DNA of 64,000 nt. Origin: Methanosarcina sp. MTP4. GTDB lineage: Archaea > Halobacteriota > Methanosarcinia > Methanosarcinales > Methanosarcinaceae. Location of the stretch: NCBI RefSeq assembly GCF_000970045.1, contig NZ_CP009505.1, forward strand, positions 4,147,469 through 4,211,468. The letters run 5' to 3'. The notes beneath the pieces were generated by a model. The model made no database searches. It saw only the letters and a list, made by a program, of their open reading frames with translations, and had not been told where the DNA came from. This document shows, piece by piece, positions 7,930 to 16,773 of the stretch; the first letter of the stretch is position 1, and each line of letters begins with the position of its first letter. The position numbers were made by a program, and so were the translations under genes.

Positions 7930-8973
7930 TTATTCCGTGCCCCTGTTTTCAGCATTAAACGCATCAATTCCTTTTGCCGTGTTCTCTAGCAGCTTGAACG
8001 CAAGTTCCTGGTCAGGCCAGAAAGCAAGGCCACAGTCCGGGCTCGCATACCTGATCCGGTCCCCGAGGACAGCAAAGGCTGTTTCAAGCCTCTTCTTTAT
8101 GACTTCCGGGGTTTCCATTTCAGTTACGATCTTTTGCATATACTCCTTTTCCTTCCAGGCATTGACCTCATACTTTTCGTTGATGGCACCGATGAGGTTT
8201 CCAATATCAGTCCTCGAAACCCCGAGCCTGACATAGGTACCTGACGTTTCCAGATACTCCCTGTCGAAGAGGTCAAGGTAAGAAGGAGTTGCTGCATATT
8301 CCACCCCGATCACGTTTATCGGAGTTTCACAGACGACCTTATACTTCAAGGGGGAATGCAGATGGATCTCAACATCAGCCCCCTGCTGCCGGGCATAGGT
8401 GGAAGCCAGGGTAAGCGCAGAGACGATGTCAGGGTCAAAAAACTGGATCCGGTCGTTCATCCCCAGGCTCGGTTCATCCAGGGCAATGGTCCTGATCTTG
8501 AAGTTCTTTGCAGTTTCAAAAGCCTTCCTGACAAAGCGGTCAATGTTCATGGCCATGTAGTGGTAAGCGTCCCTGAACATGCTAGTTCCGAAAGCCTGGA
8601 GGTAAAGGTCGGTGGGGCCCGCCACGCAGACCCTGACTTCCAGGGTTTCCCCGGTCTCCTCCTTATACCGCTTTGCGACCTCATCGATGATTTCAAGCTC
8701 AAGGATCTTCGCGTTCTCTTCTTTTAAAACATAGGGCTCGTAGCAGTTCTTTTCATCCTTGATGATATCCAGGAACTGCCCGATCATGTCCCGGTACTGG
8801 GGGTAGGTGGGGACATGAATCCCAACATCGATTTTCCTCTGGAAAGCCTCCCTGACGAGGGAAAAAAGCTTTTCATCCTCAGCCCTTGACTCAGCAGCAG
8901 CCTTGAACCAATCCCTTGTAACGCCCTCAGGGACCGGGAGGCTGCCTCCGTCGATAAATGTGACGTCCTGCAT
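7930..8973 (-). CDS. MetE-core methyltransferase, paralogue 2
   Basis: This 347-residue paralogue of the gene at 6566-7600 shares the whole architecture: FIDGGSLPVPEGV at the N-terminus, RVCVAGPTDLYL, LDEPSLGM, EIHLHSP, VIGVEYAATPSY and ASPDCGLAFWP. As in its neighbour, the Cys two residues after the zinc-binding His is absent (Pro here), while a Cys eight residues further on (VVCETP) is conserved in both. A TATA-like GTTATAATA precedes the gene on the minus strand, about 30 bases before the ATG. Two adjacent divergent copies suggest different methyl donors or acceptors, or a heteromeric enzyme; sequence alone does not decide. Confidence 0.75.
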   Translation of the reverse strand: MQDVTFIDGGSLPVPEGVTRDWFKAAAESRAEDEKLFSLVREAFQRKIDVGIHVPTYPQYRDMIGQFLDIIKDEKNCYEPYVLKEENAKILELEIIDEVAKRYKEETGETLEVRVCVAGPTDLYLQAFGTSMFRDAYHYMAMNIDRFVRKAFETAKNFKIRTIALDEPSLGMNDRIQFFDPDIVSALTLASTYARQQGADVEIHLHSPLKYKVVCETPINVIGVEYAATPSYLDLFDREYLETSGTYVRLGVSRTDIGNLIGAINEKYEVNAWKEKEYMQKIVTEMETPEVIKKRLETAFAVLGDRIRYASPDCGLAFWPDQELAFKLLENTAKGIDAFNAENRGTE

Positions 8974-9309
8974 ATTCAGTATTTAATATGTTAGCCTGTA
9001 TTATAACTATTGGAATTGTTCCGGGTAAGAATTGTATCGTGAAATTTTAGAAGTGAAGAGACTTTGTTCAGGGAATCCGTTAAAGTATCCGTTTTAAAAT
9101 ATTCTGACCAGTTTCCGGTCCAAACTTCCCGGAAATCATATAAGTTTGATTATTTTTAGTTAAGGGATTGGTCTCCAAAACCACCAGTCATTTCAATGAG
9201 AGTGTCTCTTTTTTGTTTGACCAGTTCTCGATAGCTCGTGCCCAGCGTTCTCCATAAAAATTGACTGAAATAACCTGAAAACCCGCATAAAAAACGTTAC
9301 ATCAAGCTT
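8974..9309. other. gene-free interval
   Basis: The 336 bases between the second MetE-like gene and the toxin gene hold the promoter of the former (TATA-like GTTATAATA on the minus strand, close to 9005). I see no further gene or clear repeat. Confidence 0.4.
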
Positions 9310-9561
9310 TCATTTGTAAATTTCCCTTCGGTGCCCGACTTTAAGTACGAGTATCACCAGACTGCTGCCCTGAATCTCCAGAATCACCCTGTAGTCACCG
9401 ACTCTCAGCCGGTAATTTGGAGACCCAACAAGTTTTGTCACATAACGGTAAGGATCTTCCTGAAGCTCCGAAACTTTACGGAAAATGCGTTTTGCTAGCT
9501 GACGGTCCAGTTTTCTAAGCTGCTCTGCCGCAGGTTCGGACCAGATGATTTGAAAACGCAT
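9310..9561 (-). CDS. RelE/ParE-family toxin
   Basis: This 83-residue protein starts MRFQIIWSEPAAEQLRKLDRQLAKRIFRKV and ends with the LVILVLKVGHRREIYK strand that is diagnostic for the RelE/ParE toxin fold; the YRLRVGDYRVILEI block in the middle is equally typical. RelE members cleave mRNA on the ribosome and ParE members poison gyrase; the sequence favours a RelE-type enzyme (conserved R residues and terminal Y) but does not prove it. It directly follows its antitoxin on the same strand. I chose the ATG at 9561; an upstream in-frame start would overlap the antitoxin by 11 bases. Confidence 0.88.
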   Translation of the reverse strand: MRFQIIWSEPAAEQLRKLDRQLAKRIFRKVSELQEDPYRYVTKLVGSPNYRLRVGDYRVILEIQGSSLVILVLKVGHRREIYK

Positions 9562-9574
9562 CAAAACCCCATTC

Positions 9575-9799
9575 TCAGAATCCAAGTTCTTCTTTCAGTT
9601 TTTCGTGCGTTACGTACCTGCCTTCTTCAACCGCTTTTCGGGCAAGTTCAATTTCTTTTTTTGTCTCTTCGTTCAGTTCCTGAACCTCTTCTATCAGCCT
9701 TTCCAGGACGTCATTATAGGTTTCCCGCTTGTAGATTTTCATGCGTTCCAGAACTTCTTTCGTGCTCTGTTTAACCTGGATGGTCGTCGTTTCAGCCAT
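9575..9799 (-). CDS. antitoxin of the RelE/ParE-type module
   Basis: This 74-residue acidic protein is encoded immediately before the toxin, the usual order for type II modules. The N-terminus (TTTIQVKQSTKEVLERMKIYKRETYNDVLERLIEEV) matches the strand-helix-helix arrangement of a ribbon-helix-helix DNA-binding domain. The charged C-terminal half (ELNEETKKEIELARKAVEEGRYVTHEKLKEELGF) would wrap and neutralise the toxin. Such antitoxins normally repress their own promoter. The short direct repeats upstream (ATAACTTGCTATAACTGGCTATAAC, near 9826-9850) are a plausible operator; that is inference. Confidence 0.85.
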   Translation of the reverse strand: MAETTTIQVKQSTKEVLERMKIYKRETYNDVLERLIEEVQELNEETKKEIELARKAVEEGRYVTHEKLKEELGF

Positions 9800-9942
9800 A
9801 TTTAGTTTTATGCAAGGTTTTTACTTATAACTTGCTATAACTGGCTATAACAAATTATAGCTGGAAAAGAGATAAGGCAATTTAAGATTGATAGGAGATC
9901 TTATCCAAAGCTACCAGAATGCCGCACTTAACCGTTTTTGTC

Positions 9943-9960
9943 CCGTTCGCTTGCGAACGG
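9943..9960. other. perfect GC-rich hairpin
   Basis: CCGTTCGC and GCGAACGG form an 8-bp stem around a two-base TT centre. It stands in the gap between the antitoxin promoter and the end of the next gene. Comparable hairpins occur near 12513, 16252 and 31344; they may be REP-like elements or terminators. Confidence 0.6.
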
Positions 9961-10053
9961 TCTTTCCCACGCCAAAAACTAAAATGAAAAAAAGAGGATA
10001 CCAACATACCGGAAAACAAAATTTGCAGCTTACACACGAAACCTGACAACCGA

Positions 10054-10785
10054 TCAATACTCAGAAAGCGGATACACACCAGTGCTCCCAATGATCCTCC
10101 ACACATCCCCCTTCTTTCCGATCCAGAGAACGACGGTCCACCCAACCCTGCACATGGAACTGATTTCTCCGGAGACGAGAACAGGCCCTATAAGCTCCTT
10201 TGAGACAATATAATCTTCAAGCCATAACTTTCCGGGCTCGATTTTTTTGATGGTAAAGCGACTGTTCAGCTCTTCCGTGTACTTCCCGCGCGGAGACTTT
10301 CCGGCATACTCTGACATCAGCCTTCCCACTTCCATTGTTGCCGGGAGATCGGCCTTGAGCTCGTTTACACGTTCGTTTGTTTTCTCATACACTTCATCGG
10401 CCATGTATCCCTTCTCATGCAACCACTGCACCAGCTTGTGCATGACCCTGCCCACAACTTTCAGGAAGTTTTTGCTGGTTGCCGCGTTCAGGATAACGTA
10501 GCCGCCGAGGAATTCCTCCATTTCCGCGTACCCGATGTGTCGGGGCCCGAAAATATCACAGTACTCCAGGTCTTCCTCTTCAGAAAGTTCCTCGTAAAGG
10601 TCCAAGCCCTCCTCTTCTAAGTCCTCATCTTCCAGACGCTCCGGGCCATAAATGTCAAGGAAACGCTCAAAATATTTCATGGTGGTTTCGTAGCCGGAAT
10701 AGGACTGGGGTTTCAGGTTTTGTTTTTGCTCGATCAGGAATTCCTCTAAAACATCCTGAATGGTCTTTTCAACCGTGTTTTGCAT
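10054..10785 (-). CDS. unknown protein with integrase-type SAM-like N-terminal domain, paralogue A
   Basis: This 243-residue protein is the last of three tandem paralogues. The N-terminal half (TIQDVLEEFLIEQKQNLKPQSYSGYETTMKYFERFL) resembles the core-binding SAM-like domain of tyrosine recombinases, but no catalytic domain with R-H-R-Y residues follows. An acidic stretch (residues 50-70) and a helical segment (VMHKLVQWLHEKGYMAD) come next. A C-terminal beta domain shared by all three reads IKKIEPGKLWLEDY...GPVLVSGEISSMCRVGWTVVLWIGKKGDVWRI. I do not know its function. It could be a DNA-binding remnant of a recombinase that acquired a separate role. Confidence 0.7.
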   Translation of the reverse strand: MQNTVEKTIQDVLEEFLIEQKQNLKPQSYSGYETTMKYFERFLDIYGPERLEDEDLEEEGLDLYEELSEEEDLEYCDIFGPRHIGYAEMEEFLGGYVILNAATSKNFLKVVGRVMHKLVQWLHEKGYMADEVYEKTNERVNELKADLPATMEVGRLMSEYAGKSPRGKYTEELNSRFTIKKIEPGKLWLEDYIVSKELIGPVLVSGEISSMCRVGWTVVLWIGKKGDVWRIIGSTGVYPLSEY

Positions 10786-10801
10786 GATATCTCTCCCTTA
10801 T

Positions 10802-11512
10802 TCATCTAGGCAGCACATACCCGGTTTCCAGAATCCTCCAGACCCTGCCCGTTTTCACAGCCCACATTGAAACGGTCCAGCCCACCTTGCACTTCGAACT
10901 GATTTCCTCGGAAACGATGACTGGCCCTACGGTCTTGCCTGATTCAAGATAGTCTTCGAGCCAGAGTTTTCCAGGCTCGATTTTCACGATATCGAAATAT
11001 GCGTCAAGGTCACTTGTGTACCGGGTTTCAACCGGGTGCTCCCGCACATAATCAAAAATCAGGTCGCTTACTTCCCCGACTACCGGAAGGTCGGCTTTAA
11101 GCTCTTTTACGCTTTCGGACGCTTTTTTATATTCTTCATCCGCCATGTAGCCTTTTTCGTGAAGCCACTTCACCAGCTTGAGCATGACCCTGCCAGTGGT
11201 TTCCATGACTGTCCTGCTGCCTGCAATTTTTTTGACCATAAAATCGGCAAGAAAGTCGTCTATTTCTGAAGAACCGAGGTGTTCGGAGCCAAAGACTTCC
11301 CAGAACTCCTTATTTTCAGAATCTGATGACTCTTCATAGCGTTCCCTTTCTTCCCTTTTAAGGTGCTGGTGTCCGTAGCCATCGAGGTATGTCCTGAAGT
11401 AATACATCGCCTCTTCGTAGCCCGAATAGGTTTTGGGGCTTAAACGGCTTTGCTGTTCGGTCAGGAATTCCTCAAAAATTTCCTGAATTGTTTTTGTAGA
11501 TTCGGTTTTCAT
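10802..11512 (-). CDS. unknown protein with integrase-type SAM-like N-terminal domain, paralogue B
   Basis: This 236-residue middle paralogue starts 16 bases before paralogue A and is the closer relative of A: KLVKWLHEKGYMADEEYKKASESVKELKADLPVVGEVSDL matches A almost position by position. The N-terminus (TIQEIFEEFLTEQQSRLSPKTYSGYEEAMYYFRTYLDGYG) has the recombinase core-binding pattern and the C-terminus has the FDIVKIEPGKLWLEDY...GWTVSMWAVKTGRVWRI beta domain. No catalytic residues of a recombinase are present. The tight spacing suggests cotranscription with A. Function unknown. Confidence 0.7.
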   Translation of the reverse strand: MKTESTKTIQEIFEEFLTEQQSRLSPKTYSGYEEAMYYFRTYLDGYGHQHLKREERERYEESSDSENKEFWEVFGSEHLGSSEIDDFLADFMVKKIAGSRTVMETTGRVMLKLVKWLHEKGYMADEEYKKASESVKELKADLPVVGEVSDLIFDYVREHPVETRYTSDLDAYFDIVKIEPGKLWLEDYLESGKTVGPVIVSEEISSKCKVGWTVSMWAVKTGRVWRILETGYVLPR

Positions 11513-11613
11513 GCACTCCCTCTTTCTGTTCTTCCTTTTCTTTCTGTTCTTCCTTTTCTCTCAAATATCTAAAGGGCGATGTTCAACAATTCAGAAAGGA
11601 CCTGGACTTTTCA

Positions 11614-12324
11614 TTAAGGGCAGCGCGAAGAAACACTTTCAACCATTACTATCTGCCAGAAATCCCCGGTTTTTACTATTTCGAAGTTAAGGTACCAGCC
11701 CACCTTTGCCAGCGAACTAGCCTCTTCCGAAACCATAACAGGCCCGATTTCCCTGTAAGGATCCAGGTAATCCTCTACCCACAGCTTTCCGGGTTCAATC
11801 CTCATGATCTCGAAGTCTCCAGATTTCCAGTCGGGATTCTCTTCGACCGGATGTGAATCCACATAATTGCAAAGCTTAAGCCCGAATTCCCGGACCTGGG
11901 AAGCGGCTTTTTTCTTCTTTTCCCTGATACCCCCCACAACTTTGGCAAGTTCACTATAATGGTCAGGCTCAACGTAAGCTTTTTCAAGAGCCCAGGGCAG
12001 GAATTTACGGAAAAACCGCCTGGAGGTTTCAACGAAAGTTGCACTCGCTCTAAAATCATTAATCAGATAATCCTCAAGGAGGTATTCAATATCATAAGCG
12101 GAGATGTACGCAAGGTCAAAAATCTGGCAGTATTCTTTGCGCTCGTTCTTGTGCTTCTCTTCATAGAGCTTCTTATCTTCTTCATATAGCTCATCGGGGA
12201 CACACTCATCCAGATACTCCTCGAAAAGCGAAATTAAATTTTCATAATCCCTGAAGGTCCGGGGACTCCTGCTAAGCTTCTGCTCATTTAGAAATTCCTG
12301 GAAAGCTTCTTTTATCGTCTTCAT
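11614..12324 (-). CDS. unknown protein with integrase-type SAM-like N-terminal domain, paralogue C
   Basis: This 236-residue protein is the most diverged and 5'-most of the three. It keeps the SAM-like start (TIKEAFQEFLNEQKLSRSPRTFRDYENLISLFEEYLDE) and the signature FEIMRIEPGKLWVEDYLDPYREIGPVMVSEEASSLAKVGWYLNFEIVKTGDFWQI, but its middle differs (FFRKFLPWALEKAYVEPDHYSEL). The 101-base gap to paralogue B contains a duplicated 17-base TTTCTGTTCTTCCTTTT sequence. The conserved Lys-Leu-Trp-x-Glu-Asp-Tyr motif across all three marks a family-specific site. Function unknown. Confidence 0.7.
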   Translation of the reverse strand: MKTIKEAFQEFLNEQKLSRSPRTFRDYENLISLFEEYLDECVPDELYEEDKKLYEEKHKNERKEYCQIFDLAYISAYDIEYLLEDYLINDFRASATFVETSRRFFRKFLPWALEKAYVEPDHYSELAKVVGGIREKKKKAASQVREFGLKLCNYVDSHPVEENPDWKSGDFEIMRIEPGKLWVEDYLDPYREIGPVMVSEEASSLAKVGWYLNFEIVKTGDFWQIVMVESVSSRCP

Positions 12325-12730
12325 GATACCACTGTAGGGTTATCGTTTTCCCGGTTTTTCAGGCTTTTCCTGAATATTAGAATTTCAGGCTTTCAGCCAC
12401 CTTAAGGACAACAGGAACGCCTTTTTGAAGCTCACCGGGACAAACAAAATATTTGCGACAAAATATTTGCCGATTATTCCTGTTCTCATTTTTAAATCAC
12501 TGTCATGCAAAGGCCGGCTGCCTTCGGCACCCGGTGAGAGCCCCGTTCTCTGAAAATCCAGCCGAAAAAAGGTACCCTGGAGTGAAAAGAGAAGGAGGAC
12601 AAAAACAAAAGAAAGAGGGACAAAAACAAAAAAGGAAAGAAAAGGAAATTGGAGAGGAATTATCCTCTCGATCTGGTTTTCTATTTTTTCACATCGATTT
12701 TTTCAAATAGAGCTCTTCAAACCGCTTTCT
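12325..12730. other. gene-free interval with hairpin
   Basis: This 406-base interval precedes the unknown-protein cluster. It contains a hairpin at 12513-12533 (CCGGCTGCC-TTC-GGCACCCGG, one mismatch) and an A-rich stretch with repeated GACAAAAACAAAA units near 12597-12633. No gene is evident. Confidence 0.4.
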
Positions 12731-14440
12731 TCACATCGATTCCGGCGCACCGATTCCCAGGGTATCCAGGGCGTTTGCGATCACAATCCTTGCGCAGTCC
12801 GCGAGAACCAGCCTGGCAGCCCTTACCTGCTCGTCTTCTGCGGCTATTACGGGGACGAAGCGGTAGAACTGGTTGAAGGCGTCGGCGAGTTCCCGAGCGT
12901 AGATGGCGAGGGTGTGGGGTTTGAGTTCCCGGGCGCAGTTGTCGATGATGCTGTCGAAGAGTGCCATCTTCTTGATCAGGGCAATCTCGCTGTCCTCGAC
13001 AAGGAGGGAGGAGTCGATTTCAGCATTGGGAGCCCAGGCAACCTCTTCTTTTGCTTTTTCGAGGATGCTGGAGGCACGGGCGTGGGAGTACTGGATGTAA
13101 GGGGCGCCCTGCTTTTCGAAGTCCATGGCTTCTTTCCAGTTGAAGACCGTGGACTTTTCTGGAGAGACCCTGACGATATCGTAGCGGACAGCGCCCATGC
13201 CGACCATCTCGGCGACTTTGCGCTTGAACTCCTCAGAGGTTTCCGGACGGCGGGACTCGACCTGCTCAAAGGCCTCTGTGGTTACTTTGTCAAAGAGGTC
13301 GTCGGCGCTGATGAACTGCCCGCGGCGGGTGCTCATGGAGCCTTCGGGAAGGGAGACGAACTCGAAGATCACGACTTCAGGTTCCTGGATGCCGATAGAG
13401 TTCAGGGTAGCCCTGAGCTGGCCTGAGATCAGTTTGTGGTCGGCCCCGAAGACGTCGATTATGCGGTCGGCCTGGGTGGCTTTCCACTCGTGGTAGGCAA
13501 GGTCCCTTGTCGTGTAAAGGGAGGTCCCGTTCGAGCGCTGGATGACCAGGGTCTTTTCAAAGCCGTAGTCTGAAAGGTCTACAACAAGAGCTCCTTTGTC
13601 GATGTCGGTCCTGCCGGTAGCCTTGATGCGCTCCACAATATCGTGCACGGCCCCGGATTTCAGGAAGGTGGATTCCTTTACGAATTTGTCGTGGGAAACG
13701 TTCAGGCGCAGCAGGGTTTCCTTGATGCCTGCAACGGAAAGGGAAACGGCCTTGTCAAAGCTCTCGATGGTCTCGACATCCCCTGCCTCCACTTTTTCCA
13801 TAAGGGAGTCGATGTACTCCACGGATTCCGGACGCTCTTCAAGAGCGGCGTTGGCTTTGATGTAAACCTCGGCAATGGCAGAGTCCGACTTTTTGGAGAG
13901 ATCCAGCTCAAAGCGCTCGCAAGCCCAGGAAACAACGGCAATCTGGCGGCCCATATCATTGACATAGTACTGGACCTCTACATCGTACCCTGCGCGCTTC
14001 AGGATCCTGGCGAGGGTGTCCCCTATAATGGAGTTGCGGATGTGCCCCACATGGAGGGGTCCGTTCGGGTTTGCGGAAGTGTGTTCAAGGAGGATTTTGT
14101 CCTTCGGGGCTCCGCATCCGAACTTTTCCTGCTCGGCCCGGACGGCTTTCACAGTCCCTTCCAGGTAGCACCTGGAAGCCCAGAAGTTGATATAGGGGCC
14201 TACGGCTTTTACTTCCCCGACATAGGAACCGTCAGGGATTTCGATCTTCGAGGCAATAAGAGAGGCAAGCTCTTTCGGATTTTTCCTGGCAAGGCTGGCC
14301 AGCTTGAAGGCGGCCCTGCTCGCAAGGTCGGCATGGGGAGAGGTTTCGAAATAGAGTTCGGAATCCTCGATTTCAAACCCGGCACTCTGGATCGCGTCTT
14401 TTAAGATTGATGCAGCCTGAATTTTAAGTTCAAGGAACAA
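12731..14440 (-). CDS. argS: arginyl-tRNA synthetase
   Basis: This class I synthetase of 569 residues charges tRNA-Arg. It has the ArgS N-terminal Add-1 domain (SELYFETSPHADLASRAAFKLA), the HIGH motif as HVGHIRN inside TSANPNGPLHVGHIRNS, and a degenerate KMSKS loop (GSMSTRRG). The C-terminal DALR anticodon-binding domain ends in DTLGIGAPESM. I place the start at TTG 14440: AGGTGA lies five bases upstream, and MFLELK is the usual N-terminus. A GTG three codons earlier would overlap this ribosome binding site. The next gene upstream on the same strand is the release factor, 285 bases away. Confidence 0.95.
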   Translation of the reverse strand: MFLELKIQAASILKDAIQSAGFEIEDSELYFETSPHADLASRAAFKLASLARKNPKELASLIASKIEIPDGSYVGEVKAVGPYINFWASRCYLEGTVKAVRAEQEKFGCGAPKDKILLEHTSANPNGPLHVGHIRNSIIGDTLARILKRAGYDVEVQYYVNDMGRQIAVVSWACERFELDLSKKSDSAIAEVYIKANAALEERPESVEYIDSLMEKVEAGDVETIESFDKAVSLSVAGIKETLLRLNVSHDKFVKESTFLKSGAVHDIVERIKATGRTDIDKGALVVDLSDYGFEKTLVIQRSNGTSLYTTRDLAYHEWKATQADRIIDVFGADHKLISGQLRATLNSIGIQEPEVVIFEFVSLPEGSMSTRRGQFISADDLFDKVTTEAFEQVESRRPETSEEFKRKVAEMVGMGAVRYDIVRVSPEKSTVFNWKEAMDFEKQGAPYIQYSHARASSILEKAKEEVAWAPNAEIDSSLLVEDSEIALIKKMALFDSIIDNCARELKPHTLAIYARELADAFNQFYRFVPVIAAEDEQVRAARLVLADCARIVIANALDTLGIGAPESM

Positions 14441-14725
14441 GAGAATCACCTATGAAAATTATTAAATTTAACCTGCTAAATCTGATATTAAATCGGAAAT
14501 CTGATATTTCATATCTTTTGGGATAATCCTGATGGAATGATCCAAATGGAATGATCCTATCTAATTTGATCTAATAGAATAATGATTTGATTAAAAATTA
14601 TTGGATGAATAAGGAATTATTGGGCAGTTTTAGGCAAATTATCCGATGATCAGGAAATTACCGGGTAAATTATCAGATGTGGAACCCGGATCCGCGTCAA
14701 AAAGAGAGGAGAAAGGTAGAAGGGC

Positions 14726-15973
14726 TCAAATTCCCGTGTTGTACCTCAAGATTGCGGTAATTCCGCCAAAGGCAGTCATGAGCTGAGCCCCCTCCTCGAA
14801 ATCCGTGGACACGAAGAAAACTTTTGTCCCGCTCTGGTCGCAAAGTTCGGAGAGTTCGTCTACAATGTCCGTTACATCCGTGACTTCCAGGGAGGAGCCG
14901 CATTTAGGGCAGTTCCCGGCGGTAGGTGCTGCTTCTCCGGGTTTCCAGTGCCGGGTCCACTTGTTTTCAAATCCACAGACACTGCACTTCGTGGTAACCC
15001 TTTCAGCCCGCAAGTCTTCGGAGAGCAGGAGCTTTTCCACAGCCCCGATTTCAAGGTTTGCCCGGACCTGGTCTTCCCCATAGGCTACTTTTCCGGAGTC
15101 GGAAATCAGTTCCTTGAAGAAGTCCTGGACCACATTTTTCTGGGCAGTTAGCTCAAGGTCCTGGAGCTTGTCCGCAGCTGCGTTTACAAGCTCAGACAGG
15201 CCCGATTCGTCGGTGTAGGCAACGTCAAAGAGCCCGAGGATCTTTTTCAGGATCTCGTGGTGGAAAAACTCCCCGTCGTAGAACTCTTCTTTTGTAGGGG
15301 AAGGCCCGCCAATAAGGACGCCTTTAAAGTCCTTATGATCGACCGACATGAATATATCACTTGCAGCGTCCCCGATCCGTTTGTAGAACTCGTGGATCGC
15401 AATGAGCCTGAGCTGCTGGAACCTGTGTGCACTCTGCCCACCTTTCCTCTGCTTGCCCGGAACCGTGGAGGTCAGGCGGCGAAAAGACTCGATCTTCTTT
15501 CCGGTAAGCAGACCGACGGTAGCCTCCCTGCGGTCCAGGACCAGCAGCCCGAAAGTGCTCTTGTCCTTGAGCATATCTTCAAGGGGTTCGAGGTAAAAGG
15601 CAGAGTCACAGTGGTACTTGTAAGTGATAATGGGGTCAGGCGGGTAAATGACCTCGCTTTCCATGCTGGTCTTGTTCGCTCCGATGTCCACAGCCCCTGT
15701 AAAGTAGACGATCCCGTTTTCAGGCACCTTATCCAGATATCTGAGCCTTGATAAGAGGGACTCGATCGCACCCTGCACGTTTGTCTTGGTAAGCTTGGAC
15801 TTGATATTCGAAGCCTGCCCGTGTTCATCCTTTAGCTGGTTTGTAACATCCGAGATCTGCTTATCATGAGGGATATAAAGGGAGATCAGTTCAGTGCCTC
15901 TCCCCCGTTTATCCCGGAGACCCTCAAGTTTCTTTTTGAACTCGTATTTTTCGTGTGCTGATTGTTCAGTCAT
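14726..15973 (-). CDS. prf1: peptide chain release factor aRF1
   Basis: This 415-residue archaeal/eukaryal class I release factor recognises stop codons and triggers peptide release. It has the NIKS codon-recognition motif (GQASNIKSKLTK, near residue 58), the GGQ catalytic motif (KQRKGGQSAHRFQQLR, near residue 178), and the C-terminal zinc-ribbon-like CSVCGFENKW...CPKCGS with four cysteines. aRF1 reads all three stop codons, which matters for the in-frame TAGs of the surface protein at 26.7 kb. The 800 bases upstream are gene-free. Confidence 0.97.
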   Translation of the reverse strand: MTEQSAHEKYEFKKKLEGLRDKRGRGTELISLYIPHDKQISDVTNQLKDEHGQASNIKSKLTKTNVQGAIESLLSRLRYLDKVPENGIVYFTGAVDIGANKTSMESEVIYPPDPIITYKYHCDSAFYLEPLEDMLKDKSTFGLLVLDRREATVGLLTGKKIESFRRLTSTVPGKQRKGGQSAHRFQQLRLIAIHEFYKRIGDAASDIFMSVDHKDFKGVLIGGPSPTKEEFYDGEFFHHEILKKILGLFDVAYTDESGLSELVNAAADKLQDLELTAQKNVVQDFFKELISDSGKVAYGEDQVRANLEIGAVEKLLLSEDLRAERVTTKCSVCGFENKWTRHWKPGEAAPTAGNCPKCGSSLEVTDVTDIVDELSELCDQSGTKVFFVSTDFEEGAQLMTAFGGITAILRYNTGI

Positions 15974-16773
15974 TTTTGAAATTCCCCGATGAAGAAAGTG
16001 ATCTAACGATAGTTAATCTAAGTATTAATCTAATTATTTAGTCAATTTAATTTTCAGGTAGATAATTCAGTCAATTTAATTATTAATTAGACAATTCGGT
16101 TATTTTGATCATTAATTGGATGATTCAGTCAGTTTAATTATTTAACATAACATTTCTATGAGCGTGCAGCAGATACCCGGCAGATACCCGGCAGCAAATA
16201 AAAACTATAGCAAGGATTTGATGCAACCGTGACTGCAAAAAGCTGTCTTATTGCCCGGATCCCGGGCACAAAAAACCGTTCCGAACGCTAAAAACCTGCG
16301 GGTAAGAAGCATACAACTTTGCCTGCAAAAATCTTTAGACAGACATCTGGCATGCTACTGAAAAACCTTTTATTAAATAGCAAAACCCCGCTCAGGTTCG
16401 CATTCCGGAAATCGCACTAGATGTGAGACATGTTATACTCAAATTGGATAGCATTTGGATACTATTGGATTAAAGTAAATAACCCTGATAGGTTAGTACC
16501 TTATTGAAACTTGAGTTTATATGTGTTTCCATTCTCCAGACATAAATAATATATTCAAGGCATTATAAAAAATTCCTATTATAAAAATTTATCTCTAATT
16601 TTCCGGCCACACCTTGAAAAAAAGAAAAAAAGGGAAAACGGAAAGAAAAAGAGGGAAAGAAAAAAAGGAAAACGGAAAGAGAAAACGGAAAGAGAAAACG
16701 GAAAGAGAAAACGGAAAGAGAAAACGGGAAAGGGAAAAAGGAAAGAGAAAAAGGAAAGAGAAAACGGGAATAA
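15974..16773. other. gene-free interval with hairpin and repeats
   Basis: The interval upstream of the release factor gene is AT-rich with a loose repeat of CAGTCAATTTAATTATTAATT-type sequence (16035-16145) and two copies of GCAGATACCCG near 16170-16190. A perfect hairpin TGCCCGG-ATC-CCGGGCA lies at 16252-16268. At 16616-16768 a purine-rich minisatellite runs up to the end of the taw1 gene. I see no coding sequence. Confidence 0.5.
16616..16768. repeat. purine-rich tandem repeat (GGAAAGAGAAAAC type)
   Basis: Ten or more imperfect copies of a 10-12 base unit such as GGAAAGAGAAAAC are joined head to tail and end a few bases from the taw1 stop codon. The frames through it give only Lys/Arg/Glu or Phe/Ser/Leu repeats and are not genes. 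Confidence 0.9.

Noticed and set aside
9882..10145. 87-codon minus-strand frame overlapping the end of paralogue A
   Set aside because: It overlaps the conserved beta domain of a better-supported gene and has no signature of its own.
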